A DNA stretch of 64,000 nt from Phycisphaerales bacterium (GTDB lineage Bacteria > Planctomycetota > Phycisphaerae > Phycisphaerales > UBA1924): contig CAJPFG010000018.1 of NCBI GenBank assembly GCA_905339235.1, positions 62,001 through 126,000 on the forward strand. The letters run 5' to 3'. The notes beneath the pieces were generated by a model. It was not told the DNA's origin. It saw only the letters and a list, made by a program, of their open reading frames with translations, and did not search any database. Shown here piece by piece: positions 1 through 8,085 of the stretch. The translations under genes were made by a program, and so were the position numbers. Each line of letters begins with the position of its first letter. Positions within the stretch are counted from its first letter, which is position 1.

Positions 1-1713
1 GATCGCGTGCTCACCGGCACGGTGATCACGACCGAGGGCACGCTCGACGCCGGCAACGATCCGGGCTTCATCTGTCCCAGCGAGTTCGGCATATCGGAAT
101 GCCTCGAGCCCGGCGCGCTCGTCATCAACGGCCAGTTCATCGCCAACGGCCAGGTCGGCTCGATCCACCCGCTCGAGGCGCTCACCGTCAACGGCCCTTC
201 CAACATCAACGGCGGTCTGGTGAAGACCGGCGGGGATCAGCGCTACAACGGCCCGGTCACCCTCGGCGCCAACACGCTGCTCGAGTCCTACTACGACCCC
301 ACGCCCGGCACCATCCGCTTCGGCGACACGCTCGACGGCTCCTTTGACCTCGACGTGCTCACCACGCCCGGCGGCCTGATCGTCTTCAACGGCGATGTCG
401 GCATGAGCGCCGTGCTCGACGATGTCGCGCTCTCCACCGGCAACGGCGTCGCCCAGCGCGATATCGCCAACATGGCGACCATCGTCGGCGAGCGCACCAT
501 CGCCGTGCGGGCCAACAACTTCCGCATGGGCCAGCACGAGAAGTTCACCACGCTCGGCTCGCTCGATCTCCAGGCCACGGGGGTCGCAGAACTCGGCGAC
601 CTCACCACCATGGGTGATATGAGCGTCACCGCCGGCACCATCATCCTCCGTCTCCGCGCCGCCGACGATCTTGCCGATTACAACGGCGGCCAGATCACCG
701 ACCGCGGCCTCGATTACGTCGCCGGCGGCCAGATGGCCTTCAACGGCACCGTCCAGTTCGGCGGAATCGGCGACTCCCCTGCTCCGACCTTCTCCGATGT
801 CGACGGCGTCGCCCCGGGGACGCTTAACTCCTACGAGTTCACCCAGACCCCGTCCGACGAGGTGACCCTCGCGGCGCTTACGTACAACGGCCGCGTCCTC
901 GATCAGCGGACGCACATCCCGGCTCCTCCGCCGCCGCCCCCGCCTCCGCCGCCGCCGCCGCCCCCGCCTCCGCCCCCGCCCCCGCCGCCGCCCCCGCCTC
1001 CGCCCCCGCCTCCGCCCCCGCCCCCGCCGCCGCCCCCGCCGCCGCCCCCGCCCCCGCCGCCGCCCCCGCCTCCGCCCCCGCCGCCACCCCCGCCCCCGCC
1101 ACCCCCACCCCCGCCTCCGCCGAGCGATGACCTCGCGGCCGCGACGAACTTCCCGCCGCAGTTCCGGGACTACGTCCAGGTCGAGGTCTTCGATCTCCGG
1201 CTGCTCGCCCGCCTGTCGGTCCTCGGCCGTCCCACCAGCGGCGGCGAGAGCACCGCGGGTCTTACCGGTCCGCTGGTCTACAACGATCTTCCCCGCGGCG
1301 TGAACTCCTACGCCGACCAGCGCATCTACGCCGCGACGCGGTCCGACATCCAACTCGCCATCCGCCTCGTCGAGCAGTACAACGGCATCTTCGGCACGCC
1401 CGAGCAGGACCGCACGAGCGAGGTCGCCAAGGACATCGCCGGAGCGACGACCCGGTGGCAGTCCCTGAACCAGGCCGCGGCGTTCGATCCCGATGCCTTC
1501 CGCGCCTACGTCGAGTCCACGCCCGAGGAGAAGGCGGTGGCCACCCGCATCGCGCAGATCGAGTCGCTCCTCGCGGAGATGCGGAAACTGGGCCTCACCG
1601 AGCCCGAGTACCGCCAGGCCCGCGCCCGCTTGCTCAAGGTCATCGCTCCCGAGCAGGGCCCCACGGTCGAGCAACTCGCCGCGGCCATCCAGCCCAAGCG
1701 CGTCGGCTCGTAA
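1..1713 (+). CDS. Partial beta-helical surface/adhesin-like protein with a 66-proline tract
   Basis: The reading frame is open to the first base, so the true start lies upstream; the GTG at 7 is probably internal. Residues about 1-300 (counted from 7) are Gly/Asn/Thr-rich repeats with phrases such as NGPVTLGANTLL, the look of a right-handed beta helix as in filamentous-haemagglutinin or autotransporter-type proteins. Positions 925-1122 encode 66 uninterrupted prolines. The last 196 residues are predominantly helical and charged, with no recognised domain. A strong terminator follows at 1732. I infer an exported or surface-anchored protein in which the proline rod acts as a spacer. No signal peptide can be seen because the 5' end is missing. 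Family membership is uncertain; the coding call is firm. Confidence 0.75.
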   Translation, partial: DRVLTGTVITTEGTLDAGNDPGFICPSEFGISECLEPGALVINGQFIANGQVGSIHPLEALTVNGPSNINGGLVKTGGDQRYNGPVTLGANTLLESYYDPTPGTIRFGDTLDGSFDLDVLTTPGGLIVFNGDVGMSAVLDDVALSTGNGVAQRDIANMATIVGERTIAVRANNFRMGQHEKFTTLGSLDLQATGVAELGDLTTMGDMSVTAGTIILRLRAADDLADYNGGQITDRGLDYVAGGQMAFNGTVQFGGIGDSPAPTFSDVDGVAPGTLNSYEFTQTPSDEVTLAALTYNGRVLDQRTHIPAPPPPPPPPPPPPPPPPPPPPPPPPPPPPPPPPPPPPPPPPPPPPPPPPPPPPPPPPPPPPPPPPPPSDDLAAATNFPPQFRDYVQVEVFDLRLLARLSVLGRPTSGGESTAGLTGPLVYNDLPRGVNSYADQRIYAATRSDIQLAIRLVEQYNGIFGTPEQDRTSEVAKDIAGATTRWQSLNQAAAFDPDAFRAYVESTPEEKAVATRIAQIESLLAEMRKLGLTEPEYRQARARLLKVIAPEQGPTVEQLAAAIQPKRVGS

Positions 1714-1731
1714 CCCTCGCGCAGAATTCCC

Positions 1732-1762
1732 AAGGCCCCGGACCACGTTCCGGGGCCTTTTT
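1732..1762 (+). terminator. Rho-independent terminator
   Basis: A perfect 11-bp stem (1732-1742 with 1749-1759, arms AAGGCCCCGGA and TCCGGGGCCTT) closes a 6-nt loop and is followed by further T residues to 1762. It lies 19 bp after the stop of the proline-rich protein and 27 bp before the next gene. Confidence 0.85.
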
Positions 1763-1788
1763 CACGCGCTCGCGGGCTATCGTCCGCC

Positions 1789-2106
1789 ATGGCCAAGGGT
1801 CAGCACTACACGCCGTACCAGCAGAAGATCATCCGCCGCTTCTACGAGCACCGCGGCACGGTCCTCACGCAGCGCCTCGCCGAACTGGTCACCGAGATCT
1901 ATCTCGCCACCTCGGAAAAGGCCGCGGCCAAACTCTGGAAATCGGCCCACGACACGCTTCTGAAATCCGGCATCGACCCCGCCGACGCCGAGGACATCGT
2001 GACCAATCGCAAGATCCAGGACGTCGCGGCCATCGTCTCGGCGATGAACAGCACCTCGCCTCCGCCGTCGGCACCTCGCTCTGCACGCCGCGCCGACGAC
2101 TTCTGA
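1789..2106 (+). CDS. Small conserved hypothetical protein (105 aa)
   Basis: The ATG at 1789 follows the terminator of the upstream gene, so it has its own transcription unit. The protein begins MAKGQHYTPYQQKIIRRFYEHRG and is basic and helical for about 85 residues, then ends in a Ser/Pro-rich tail. I recall similar short proteins in planctomycetes but know no function for them. The helical, charged middle part (LVTEIYLATSEKAAAKLW) could mediate protein or nucleic-acid contacts; that is only a guess. No membrane segment, cysteine cluster or signal peptide is present. The next gene is convergent and ends 58 bp downstream. Confidence 0.7.
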   Translation: MAKGQHYTPYQQKIIRRFYEHRGTVLTQRLAELVTEIYLATSEKAAAKLWKSAHDTLLKSGIDPADAEDIVTNRKIQDVAAIVSAMNSTSPPPSAPRSARRADDF

Positions 2107-2164
2107 ACGCGCGAGAGATCCAGGCCGCGACAATCGCCCGGCATTCTCCTTCATCCTTCCGCCT

Positions 2165-3817
2165 TCATCCCTCGCCCAAATACTCCACCGCCGCGATCGT
2201 GGCGTCGTCGTCCCATGTCGGCGTTCCCGCGAAGGCCTCCAGCGCCGACATCACCAGCCGAACGTCCTCCTCCACATCCTGGCCGGCGATGATCTCCGCC
2301 AGCAGGCGGTCCACACCGAACACGCCCGCCGGGCCGCGCTGCTCGACGATCCCGTCGCTGTACAGCACGATCTCCTCGCGGCGCGACAATCGCGTGATGC
2401 CCTCGCCATACTCGGCGCCCGGGTCGATCCCGATGGGAATGCCACCGTCGGTCATCTGAAGGATCGGCCGTCGCAGGCTTCCCTCGCGCTGCACCAGCAG
2501 CCAGTGCCCGTGCCCGGCGTCGGTGTACCGCAGTTCGCCGTCCGGCGCCAGCACACCCACCCACAGCGACAGAAACCGCCCCGCCAGCGGGCGCGACGTC
2601 AGAAACTGGTTCAACGCCGCAACCGCACGTGCCGGACCCTGCACCGAATCCAGCCGGCGCAACTCGGCGTTCAGAAACGCCTGCGCCGTCGCCATCAGCA
2701 TCGCCGAGCCCACGCCGTGCCCCGCGACATCGCCGATACACATCGCCACGCGCCCGCCCGGGAGCGCCAGCATGTCGAAGAGATCGCCGGCCACAAAACT
2801 CCCCGGGCGCGACTGGATCGCGTACCGCGCCGGGCCCATCGTCCCCGTGAGTTCGGGCATCACCAGCGTCTGCACCTCCCGCGCCGCCTCCAGTTCCACG
2901 TGCAGTTCCCTCTGCCGCCGCTCCAACTCCGCCCGCTTCATCGCCGAGACAGCCAGCCCCAGCGCCGTCGCCACCGCCTCGCAGAAACCCGCCGCGTCCG
3001 AGCGCACCTGGTTCTCCCGTCCCCGCGCGTCGAGGTACATGTACCCCGTCACCGGCCCGTTCACCGAGATCGGCACGCAGATCGCCGAGTGCACGCCCAT
3101 CTCGGCGATGCTCTGCCCGCGGTCCACGATTTCCGCGTCCTCGGTCAGCAGCACCGGCTCTCCGGCCGCGGCCTGCTCGATCAGCGTGCGGCTGTACGTC
3201 ATCTCGCCGGGGTCCGCGCCCGGGGTCCGCAGCATCGCCACGACCTCCACCGCGGCCGCGTGCGAGCCCTCCACCCGCCGCAGCACCGCCCCGCGCGAAT
3301 AGCCGCTGCCCTGGAGCACCAGTTCCAGCGCGATCTGCGCCGCCGCGCCCTCGTCGGTCGCGTCGCTCAGCCGCCCGATGCAGTCGCCCAGCAACTTCAA
3401 CCGCCGGTCGCTCAGGCTCGCCCGCTGCGCGCTCGCCAGCCGCTCAATCCGCTGCGTGCGCGAGGAGGAATCATCGAGCGTCCGCGCCGACCTGGTCGGC
3501 GCGGCCTGACCGATCACCACCCGCATCGCCCACGGCCCCACCCGCAGCAGGTCCCCGCTCCCCAGCGGCGCCGGAAACGACTTCGGCAGCCGCACGCCGT
3601 TCAGAAAAGTCCCCGCTCGACTGGCCTCGTCCACCAGGTACCACGTCTCCCGCCTCCGCACGATCGTCGCGTGCCGGCGCGAAACTCCGTCGTCCATCAG
3701 CACGATGTCGCTCGCACCCGACCGCCCCAGCACCGCCGGACCATCACCCTCGACCCGAAAGGGCCCGGGTGTCGGCCCGGCCAGCACTTGAAGCGTCAGC
3801 CCCTGCGAAGTGGACAT
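2165..3817 (-). CDS. FHA-GAF-PP2C (RsbU/SpoIIE-type) serine phosphatase
   Basis: This 550-residue protein combines three domains. An N-terminal FHA domain (about 13-95; GRSGASDI, VSRRHA, GTFLNG) reads phosphothreonine. A GAF domain spans about 140-290. A PP2C/SpoIIE phosphatase domain occupies about 310-545, with metal-binding acidic motifs GDLFD, GDVAGHG, YSDGIVEQ and WDDDATI. It probably dephosphorylates an anti-sigma-factor antagonist or another phosphoprotein in response to Ser/Thr kinase signalling. I chose the ATG at 3817 because a longer frame would run into the divergent short-chain dehydrogenase gene. Two large Ser/Thr kinases in the same window (14362 and 24438) are plausible functional partners, although no link is shown by the sequence. 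Confidence 0.9.
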   Translation of the reverse strand: MSTSQGLTLQVLAGPTPGPFRVEGDGPAVLGRSGASDIVLMDDGVSRRHATIVRRRETWYLVDEASRAGTFLNGVRLPKSFPAPLGSGDLLRVGPWAMRVVIGQAAPTRSARTLDDSSSRTQRIERLASAQRASLSDRRLKLLGDCIGRLSDATDEGAAAQIALELVLQGSGYSRGAVLRRVEGSHAAAVEVVAMLRTPGADPGEMTYSRTLIEQAAAGEPVLLTEDAEIVDRGQSIAEMGVHSAICVPISVNGPVTGYMYLDARGRENQVRSDAAGFCEAVATALGLAVSAMKRAELERRQRELHVELEAAREVQTLVMPELTGTMGPARYAIQSRPGSFVAGDLFDMLALPGGRVAMCIGDVAGHGVGSAMLMATAQAFLNAELRRLDSVQGPARAVAALNQFLTSRPLAGRFLSLWVGVLAPDGELRYTDAGHGHWLLVQREGSLRRPILQMTDGGIPIGIDPGAEYGEGITRLSRREEIVLYSDGIVEQRGPAGVFGVDRLLAEIIAGQDVEEDVRLVMSALEAFAGTPTWDDDATIAAVEYLGEG

Positions 3818-3839
3818 CGGGCACAGCATAGCGGCCGGC

Positions 3840-3881
3840 GGAAAGCGATACCGCGATACCGCCTTCCGGTGATCGCTTTCC
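3840..3881. repeat. Inverted repeat in the divergent PP2C / SDR intergenic region
   Basis: GGAAAGCGAT (3840-3849) is repeated inverted at 3872-3881. The pairing continues inward by about four bases with one bulged G, giving a roughly 14-bp imperfect stem. It sits 22 bp from the phosphatase start and 25 bp from the SDR start, so it could be an operator or an mRNA hairpin for either gene. It has no T-run and is unlikely to be a terminator. Confidence 0.5.
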
Positions 3882-3906
3882 TCCCGCTCACCCACAACAA
3901 TCCGCC

Positions 3907-4695
3907 ATGAACCTCGACCTCTCCGGCCGTACCGCCCTCGTCTGCGGGTCTTCCTCCGGAATAGGGCGCGCCTGCGCCGTCGAACTTGCCGCCCTGGGCG
4001 CATCCTGCGTGCTGCTCGCGCGCGATGCCGACAAACTCAAATCCGCCATCGCCGAACTCCCGGTGAAGGGCCAGAAGCACCACGCCCTCGCCGCGGACCT
4101 ATCCAAACCCGCCGCCGCTCGCGACGCCGTCGCCGCGTGGCTCACGCAGTGGGGCGTTTCCATCCACATCGTCATCAACAACACCGGCGGTCCGCCCGCG
4201 GGCGCGGCCATCGACGCCACGCCCGATCAACTCCTCGCGGCCTTCAACTCTCAACTCATCGCAGCCCAGATGCTCGTGCAACTTACCGTTCCCGGCATGA
4301 AGGCCGCCAAGTACGGGCGCATTATCAACATCACGAGTACCAGCGTGAAGAGCCCCATCCCCGGCCTCGCGATCTCGAACATCGTGCGGCCCGCCGTGGC
4401 CGCGTGGGCCAAGTGCCTCGCCACCGAACTCGGCCCCCACGGCATCACCGTCAACAACATCCTTCCCGGGTACACCAAAACAGACCGCCTCGCCAGCCTC
4501 TTCAAGAACCGCGCGGCCAAGCAGGGCCTGAGCGAATCCCAGATCGAGGCCGATGTCATCGCCTCCACCCCCGCCGGCCGCCTCGGCGATCCCGCCGAGA
4601 TCGCCGCGGCTGTCGCGTTTCTCGCCTCACCCGCCGCGGCCTACATCAACGGCATCAACCTGCCGGTCGATGGCGGCAGGCTCGGTACGCTTTGA
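3907..4695 (+). CDS. SDR-family oxidoreductase lacking the canonical YxxxK active site
   Basis: A 262-residue Rossmann protein of the FabG-like short-chain dehydrogenase family. It has a cofactor motif (CGSSSGIG, residues about 12-19), NNTGG in place of NNAG, and the C-terminal signature NGINLPVDGG. The catalytic region reads INITSTSVKS then AISNIVRPAV where YSASKAAV is expected, so both the tyrosine and the lysine are missing. I recall a BKR-like SDR subgroup with exactly this imperfect tetrad. The ALDH gene follows within 20 bp, so the two are almost certainly co-transcribed. In kynurenine islands an SDR of this type could act on a downstream muconate or oxalocrotonate intermediate, but the substrate is unknown. 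The missing catalytic residues suggest an altered or non-redox role. Confidence 0.85.
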   Translation: MNLDLSGRTALVCGSSSGIGRACAVELAALGASCVLLARDADKLKSAIAELPVKGQKHHALAADLSKPAAARDAVAAWLTQWGVSIHIVINNTGGPPAGAAIDATPDQLLAAFNSQLIAAQMLVQLTVPGMKAAKYGRIINITSTSVKSPIPGLAISNIVRPAVAAWAKCLATELGPHGITVNNILPGYTKTDRLASLFKNRAAKQGLSESQIEADVIASTPAGRLGDPAEIAAAVAFLASPAAAYINGINLPVDGGRLGTL

Positions 4696-4715
4696 CCACG
4701 CCGATCGGAGCCCTC

Positions 4716-6188
4716 GTGCACCAGATCAAGAACTTCATCAACAACGAGTTCATCGAGCCCGCCTCGCGCGATTACCTCGACGTCACCGAGCCCGCGACCG
4801 GGCAGGTCTACGCCAAGGTGCCGCTCTCCGACGCCGCGGACGTAGATCGCGCGGCCGTCGCCGCGAAGGCCGCGTTTCCCGCATGGGCCGCGCTCCCCGC
4901 GGCCGAGCGCTCGCGCCTGCTCCTGCGCCTCGCCGACCTCATCGACGCCAACCTCGACCGCCTCGCCCAAGCCGAGAGCCTCGACTGCGGAAAGCCCATC
5001 GCGCTCGCCCGCGCCATCGACATCCCGCGATCCGCGGCCAACTTCCGCTACTTCGCCACCGCCATCCTCCACACGCCCGGCGAGATGTACGAAACCGACC
5101 AGCCGGCAGTGGGGGGGCCGCTGCACGCGATCAACTACACGCTGCGCCGGCCGCGGAGTGTCGCGGGCCTGATCTCGCCCTGGAACCTCCCGCTGTACCT
5201 GCTCTCGTGGAAGATCGCCCCCGCGATTGCTACCGGAAACACCTGCATCGCCAAGCCCAGCGAAGTCACGCCCATGACCGGCGCGATCCTGGGCGAACTC
5301 GTTCGCGAAGCGGGCATCCCGCCCGGCGTCGTCAATATCGTGCACGGCGACGGCCGCACGTGCGGGAGCGCCATCGTCTCGCACCCCGATGTCCCCGCGA
5401 TCTCCTTCACCGGCTCGACCGGAGTCGGCCGCTGGATCGGCGAGACCTGCGGCAGGATGCTCAAACGCGTGTCGCTCGAACTGGGCGGCAAGAACCCCTT
5501 CATCATCTTCGATGATGCCGATCTCGCACAAGCGATCCCCACGGCCGTTCGCGGAGCCTTCACCAACCAGGGCCAGATCTGCCTCTGCGGCTCGCGCCTG
5601 CTGGTGCACCAGCGTGTCTTCGAGCGGGTGCTCGACGGCGTCGTCGCCGGCGCGAAGGCCCTCAAGATCGGCGACCCTTCCGATGCTGCGACCCAGTTCG
5701 GCGCCCTCGTCAGCCGACAGCACCTGGACAAGGTGGCAGGCATGGTCGATGAAGCCCGGCAACTCCGCGGCGTCATTCACTGCGGCGGAGCCTCTGTCCC
5801 GACCGCTTCACTCTCCGAGCGTTGCCGCAACGGCTACTTCTACCAGCCCACCGTCATCTCCGGCCTCGATCCCGCCTGCCGCGTCGAGCGCGAGGAGATC
5901 TTCGGCCCGGTCGTTACGCTCCAGCCCTTCGACGATGACGAACACGCGATCTCGCTCGCAAACGCCACCGACTACGGCCTCGCGGCCACGATCTTCACGA
6001 ACGACCTCTCCCGCGCTCACCGCACCGCGGACCGCCTTCACTCCGGCATCGTCTGGATCAACTCCTGGCTCGTCCGCGACCTCCGCACGCCCTTCGGCGG
6101 TACGAAAGCCAGCGGAGTCGGCCGCGAGGGCGGGCTGGAGGCGATCCGGTTCTTCACGGAGCCGAAGAATGTGTGCGTGAGGATTTGA
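4716..6188 (+). CDS. amnC: 2-aminomuconate-6-semialdehyde dehydrogenase (ALDH8-like)
   Basis: A 490-residue aldehyde dehydrogenase that should oxidise 2-aminomuconate-6-semialdehyde to 2-aminomuconate with NAD+ in kynurenine catabolism. It contains the cofactor loop FTGSTGVGR, the general-base motif LELGGKNP (Glu about 255) and the nucleophile in FTNQGQICLCGSR (Cys about 289). The ICLC.SR context, FINNEFIEP at the start and WINSWLVRDLRTPFGG near the end resemble the animal ALDH8A1 and bacterial AmnC group rather than generic ALDHs. GTG at 4716 is preferred because GGAG lies just upstream; an in-frame TTG at 4692 overlaps the SDR stop and is an alternative. The deaminase acting on its product lies 640 bp downstream, beyond an opposing toxin-antitoxin pair. 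Confidence 0.9.
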   Translation: MHQIKNFINNEFIEPASRDYLDVTEPATGQVYAKVPLSDAADVDRAAVAAKAAFPAWAALPAAERSRLLLRLADLIDANLDRLAQAESLDCGKPIALARAIDIPRSAANFRYFATAILHTPGEMYETDQPAVGGPLHAINYTLRRPRSVAGLISPWNLPLYLLSWKIAPAIATGNTCIAKPSEVTPMTGAILGELVREAGIPPGVVNIVHGDGRTCGSAIVSHPDVPAISFTGSTGVGRWIGETCGRMLKRVSLELGGKNPFIIFDDADLAQAIPTAVRGAFTNQGQICLCGSRLLVHQRVFERVLDGVVAGAKALKIGDPSDAATQFGALVSRQHLDKVAGMVDEARQLRGVIHCGGASVPTASLSERCRNGYFYQPTVISGLDPACRVEREEIFGPVVTLQPFDDDEHAISLANATDYGLAATIFTNDLSRAHRTADRLHSGIVWINSWLVRDLRTPFGGTKASGVGREGGLEAIRFFTEPKNVCVRI

Positions 6189-6515
6189 TTACGCGTGAGG
6201 AACTTCTACAAAAGTCCTTGGCTGGACGCACTCTAGAGCCTTGAAAACATCCGGCATGAGCGCCTGGAGCGCCGCTACGTGAGTGCTCACCGACCGAATG
6301 AGCACTACCGCCACAGCAAGTTTGGAGAGGTTCGTTTGATAGGGCAGATTCTGGTCCACGGTGATGATGACGTCGAATCCGGCCGCGCCCGCGGCCGCGA
6401 GCAGGGCGCCGTTTTTCAACTCCGCCCATCCCAACTCGCCCGCCGTAGAAACGGCGTGGCCCGCGAGAAGGCTCACGAGTTCAGCCGGAACACAGTGATC
6501 CAGCAGGATCCTCAC
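6189..6515 (-). CDS. DUF5615 PIN-like putative toxin
   Basis: A 108-residue protein starting MRILLDHCVPAEL with GFDVIITVDQNLPYQTN in the middle. Both are signatures of the DUF5615 (Mut7-C/PIN-like) family, in which the early LLD acidic residue and TVDQNL are the presumed nuclease motif. The family is usually the toxin half of a pair with a DUF433 protein, as here: its start overlaps the antitoxin stop by 4 nt. It is presumably an RNase whose target is unknown. The stop codon abuts the ALDH stop with no spacer, so the cassette sits exactly against the end of a catabolic gene and is transcribed against it. Confidence 0.85.
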   Translation of the reverse strand: MRILLDHCVPAELVSLLAGHAVSTAGELGWAELKNGALLAAAGAAGFDVIITVDQNLPYQTNLSKLAVAVVLIRSVSTHVAALQALMPDVFKALECVQPRTFVEVPHA

Positions 6516-6790
6516 GCGGCGTGACCCCGCGAGGCGAGGCCATCCTGGGCCAACCTCAACACCGCGTCCACCTGTTCACGCGTGACACCTGGAAATGAAC
6601 GGAGGAATGCCTCGACGGTGTCTCCCGCCCGCAGATAGTCGAACAGACTCTGAACAGGTACGCGTGTTCCATAAAAACAGGGGGAACCGCTCATCCGCTC
6701 CGGATTGATCCAGACAATTCCAAATAGAGGATCACCAGGGCGCACCAAGTCGCCAACCAGGTTCTCAGGTTTCACAGGACGTGGGTTCAT
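6512..6790 (-). CDS. DUF433 family antitoxin
   Basis: A 92-residue protein with the DUF433 signature: IWINPERMSGSPCFYGTRVPV followed by a helix-turn-helix-like segment (SLFDYLRAGDTVEAFLRSFPGVTREQVDAVLRLA). DUF433 proteins are the DNA-binding antitoxins of VapBC45-like or DUF433/DUF5615 pairs. It is the first gene of the pair and overlaps the toxin by 4 nt (ATGA), which couples translation. Its start lies 36 bp from the divergent aminomuconate deaminase start, so the small shared region must carry both promoters and probably the autoregulatory operator. The cassette separates two enzymes of one pathway, which suggests insertion. Confidence 0.85.
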   Translation of the reverse strand: MNPRPVKPENLVGDLVRPGDPLFGIVWINPERMSGSPCFYGTRVPVQSLFDYLRAGDTVEAFLRSFPGVTREQVDAVLRLAQDGLASRGHAA

Positions 6791-6825
6791 GGCATTTGTA
6801 CCTCACAGGAATGATAGGATCGACC

Positions 6826-7266
6826 ATGTCGATTCTGCGTTCCGACCATGCCGCCGAGCCCCTCGGCCCCTACCCCCACGCCCGCCGCGCCGGCAGCCTG
6901 CTCTTCCTCTCCGGCATCGGCCCGCGAAAGCGCGGCAGCAAGGACATTCCGGGCGCCGTCACCGACGCCGCGGGCAACCTCACCGACTACTCCATCGAAG
7001 CCGAGATGCGCTCCTGCTTCGAGAACATCAAGACCATCCTCGACGAGGCCGGCAGCCGCTGGGAGAACATCGTCGATGTCCAGGTCTTCCTGACCGACAT
7101 GAAGCGCGACTGGCCCTCGTACAACCGCATCTACGCCGAGTTCTTCCCGCCCGGCCCAAGCCAGCCCACGCGCACCACCGTCGAAGTCTCGGCGTTGCCC
7201 ACCGGCGGCAACACGCCGATCCACTTCGAGATCAAGATCGTCGCGACCGTCGGCTCCACCTGCTGA
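6826..7266 (+). CDS. amnD: RidA-family 2-aminomuconate deaminase
   Basis: A 146-residue RidA/YjgF-family protein. Within the family, EPLGPYPHARRAGSLLFLSGIGPRKRGSKDIPG and the NIVDVQVFLTDM strand resemble 2-aminomuconate deaminase (AmnD) rather than housekeeping RidA, which is about 128 residues. It should release ammonia from 2-aminomuconate to give 4-oxalocrotonate. The ATG at 6826 follows AGGAT with 6-nt spacing; the frame is open further upstream, but that would overlap the antitoxin gene. The upstream dehydrogenase makes its substrate. The gene is followed by a convergent DUF2071 gene 54 bp later. Confidence 0.85.
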   Translation: MSILRSDHAAEPLGPYPHARRAGSLLFLSGIGPRKRGSKDIPGAVTDAAGNLTDYSIEAEMRSCFENIKTILDEAGSRWENIVDVQVFLTDMKRDWPSYNRIYAEFFPPGPSQPTRTTVEVSALPTGGNTPIHFEIKIVATVGSTC

Positions 7267-7320
7267 CCGTACGAACAAAGTTGCTCACTCTGCAAACCGA
7301 TTGCGACTCCGTCGCGCTGC

Positions 7321-8061
7321 TCACGCCACGCCCGCGGTCTCCCCGCAGCACATCTCCGGCCGTCCCACCCATTCATGCCTCACCCGCCGCATGATGAACG
7401 CCGAGTCGAACTCGACATCGCCCGGCGCGAACCGCGACAGATCCTCGAAGAAACTCGACCGCACGTGCTCCACCGCCAGCGGCCACATCTCCCAGTCACG
7501 GCAGCGAAGTTCCACGCCGTCCAGCCGCCCCGGCGCGGCCTTCACCGAATACCCCACCGCGCCGCCCCGGAAAAACGCCGACGCATCCGCCAGGCACTTG
7601 AACATCGAGCCCGTCGCCACAAAGTCCGCGCGGTGCGCTACCAGCGACACGCTCGCGTTCCCGTCCGCGCTCGCAAACTCCAGCGACAACTTCTCTCGCC
7701 GGTCGCGCACCTTGAACGTCGCGCGATGATGCTCGCCGGGGAACAGCCGCCCGCCCGCCGCCGAGTTCACCCACGACGAGGTATCCCGCCGCGGAATGAA
7801 CACGCCCCGCTCCACCCCCGCCGCGCCGTCCCACTCTACGGCGATCCGGTGGGCCGCGTTCTCCGAGGCGATCCCGAAGACCGGCATCCACCGCGGCCGG
7901 ATGCGCTCCAGCCGGATCAGGCAGATACCCGCGACTGACCACCCGTCCACCAACTGCGGCCGGAAGACCGGCGGCAGAATCGCCCGGATCGCCTCCGGCC
8001 GAACCCGGAAGTTCACAAGCACCCGCCGCGCAATCAGGCCTTGAATCGCGGGCATCCGCAT
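7321..8061 (-). CDS. DUF2071 (YqjF-like) protein
   Basis: A 246-residue protein with the acetoacetate-decarboxylase-like fold expected of DUF2071: the N-terminal LVNFRVRPEAIRAILPPVFRPQLVDGWSVAGIC and the middle segment SENAAHRIAVEW are typical. No lysine equivalent to the acetoacetate decarboxylase nucleophile can be assigned by eye. The biochemical role is unknown; some family members handle small keto acids, which would fit a catabolic island, but this is inference. It ends the minus-strand run that begins with the ThuA-DUF1080 gene and lies 24 bp downstream of the KMO-formamidase stop, so it is probably the last gene of that operon. Confidence 0.8.
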   Translation of the reverse strand: MRMPAIQGLIARRVLVNFRVRPEAIRAILPPVFRPQLVDGWSVAGICLIRLERIRPRWMPVFGIASENAAHRIAVEWDGAAGVERGVFIPRRDTSSWVNSAAGGRLFPGEHHRATFKVRDRREKLSLEFASADGNASVSLVAHRADFVATGSMFKCLADASAFFRGGAVGYSVKAAPGRLDGVELRCRDWEMWPLAVEHVRSSFFEDLSRFAPGDVEFDSAFIMRRVRHEWVGRPEMCCGETAGVA

Positions 8062-8085
8062 GCGAGGATGGTAAGTCGCGCCCGG

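Noticed and set aside
878..1108. Ala/Gly repeat protein opposite the proline tract
   Set aside because: It is the exact complement of the proline codons, a by-product of the repeat.
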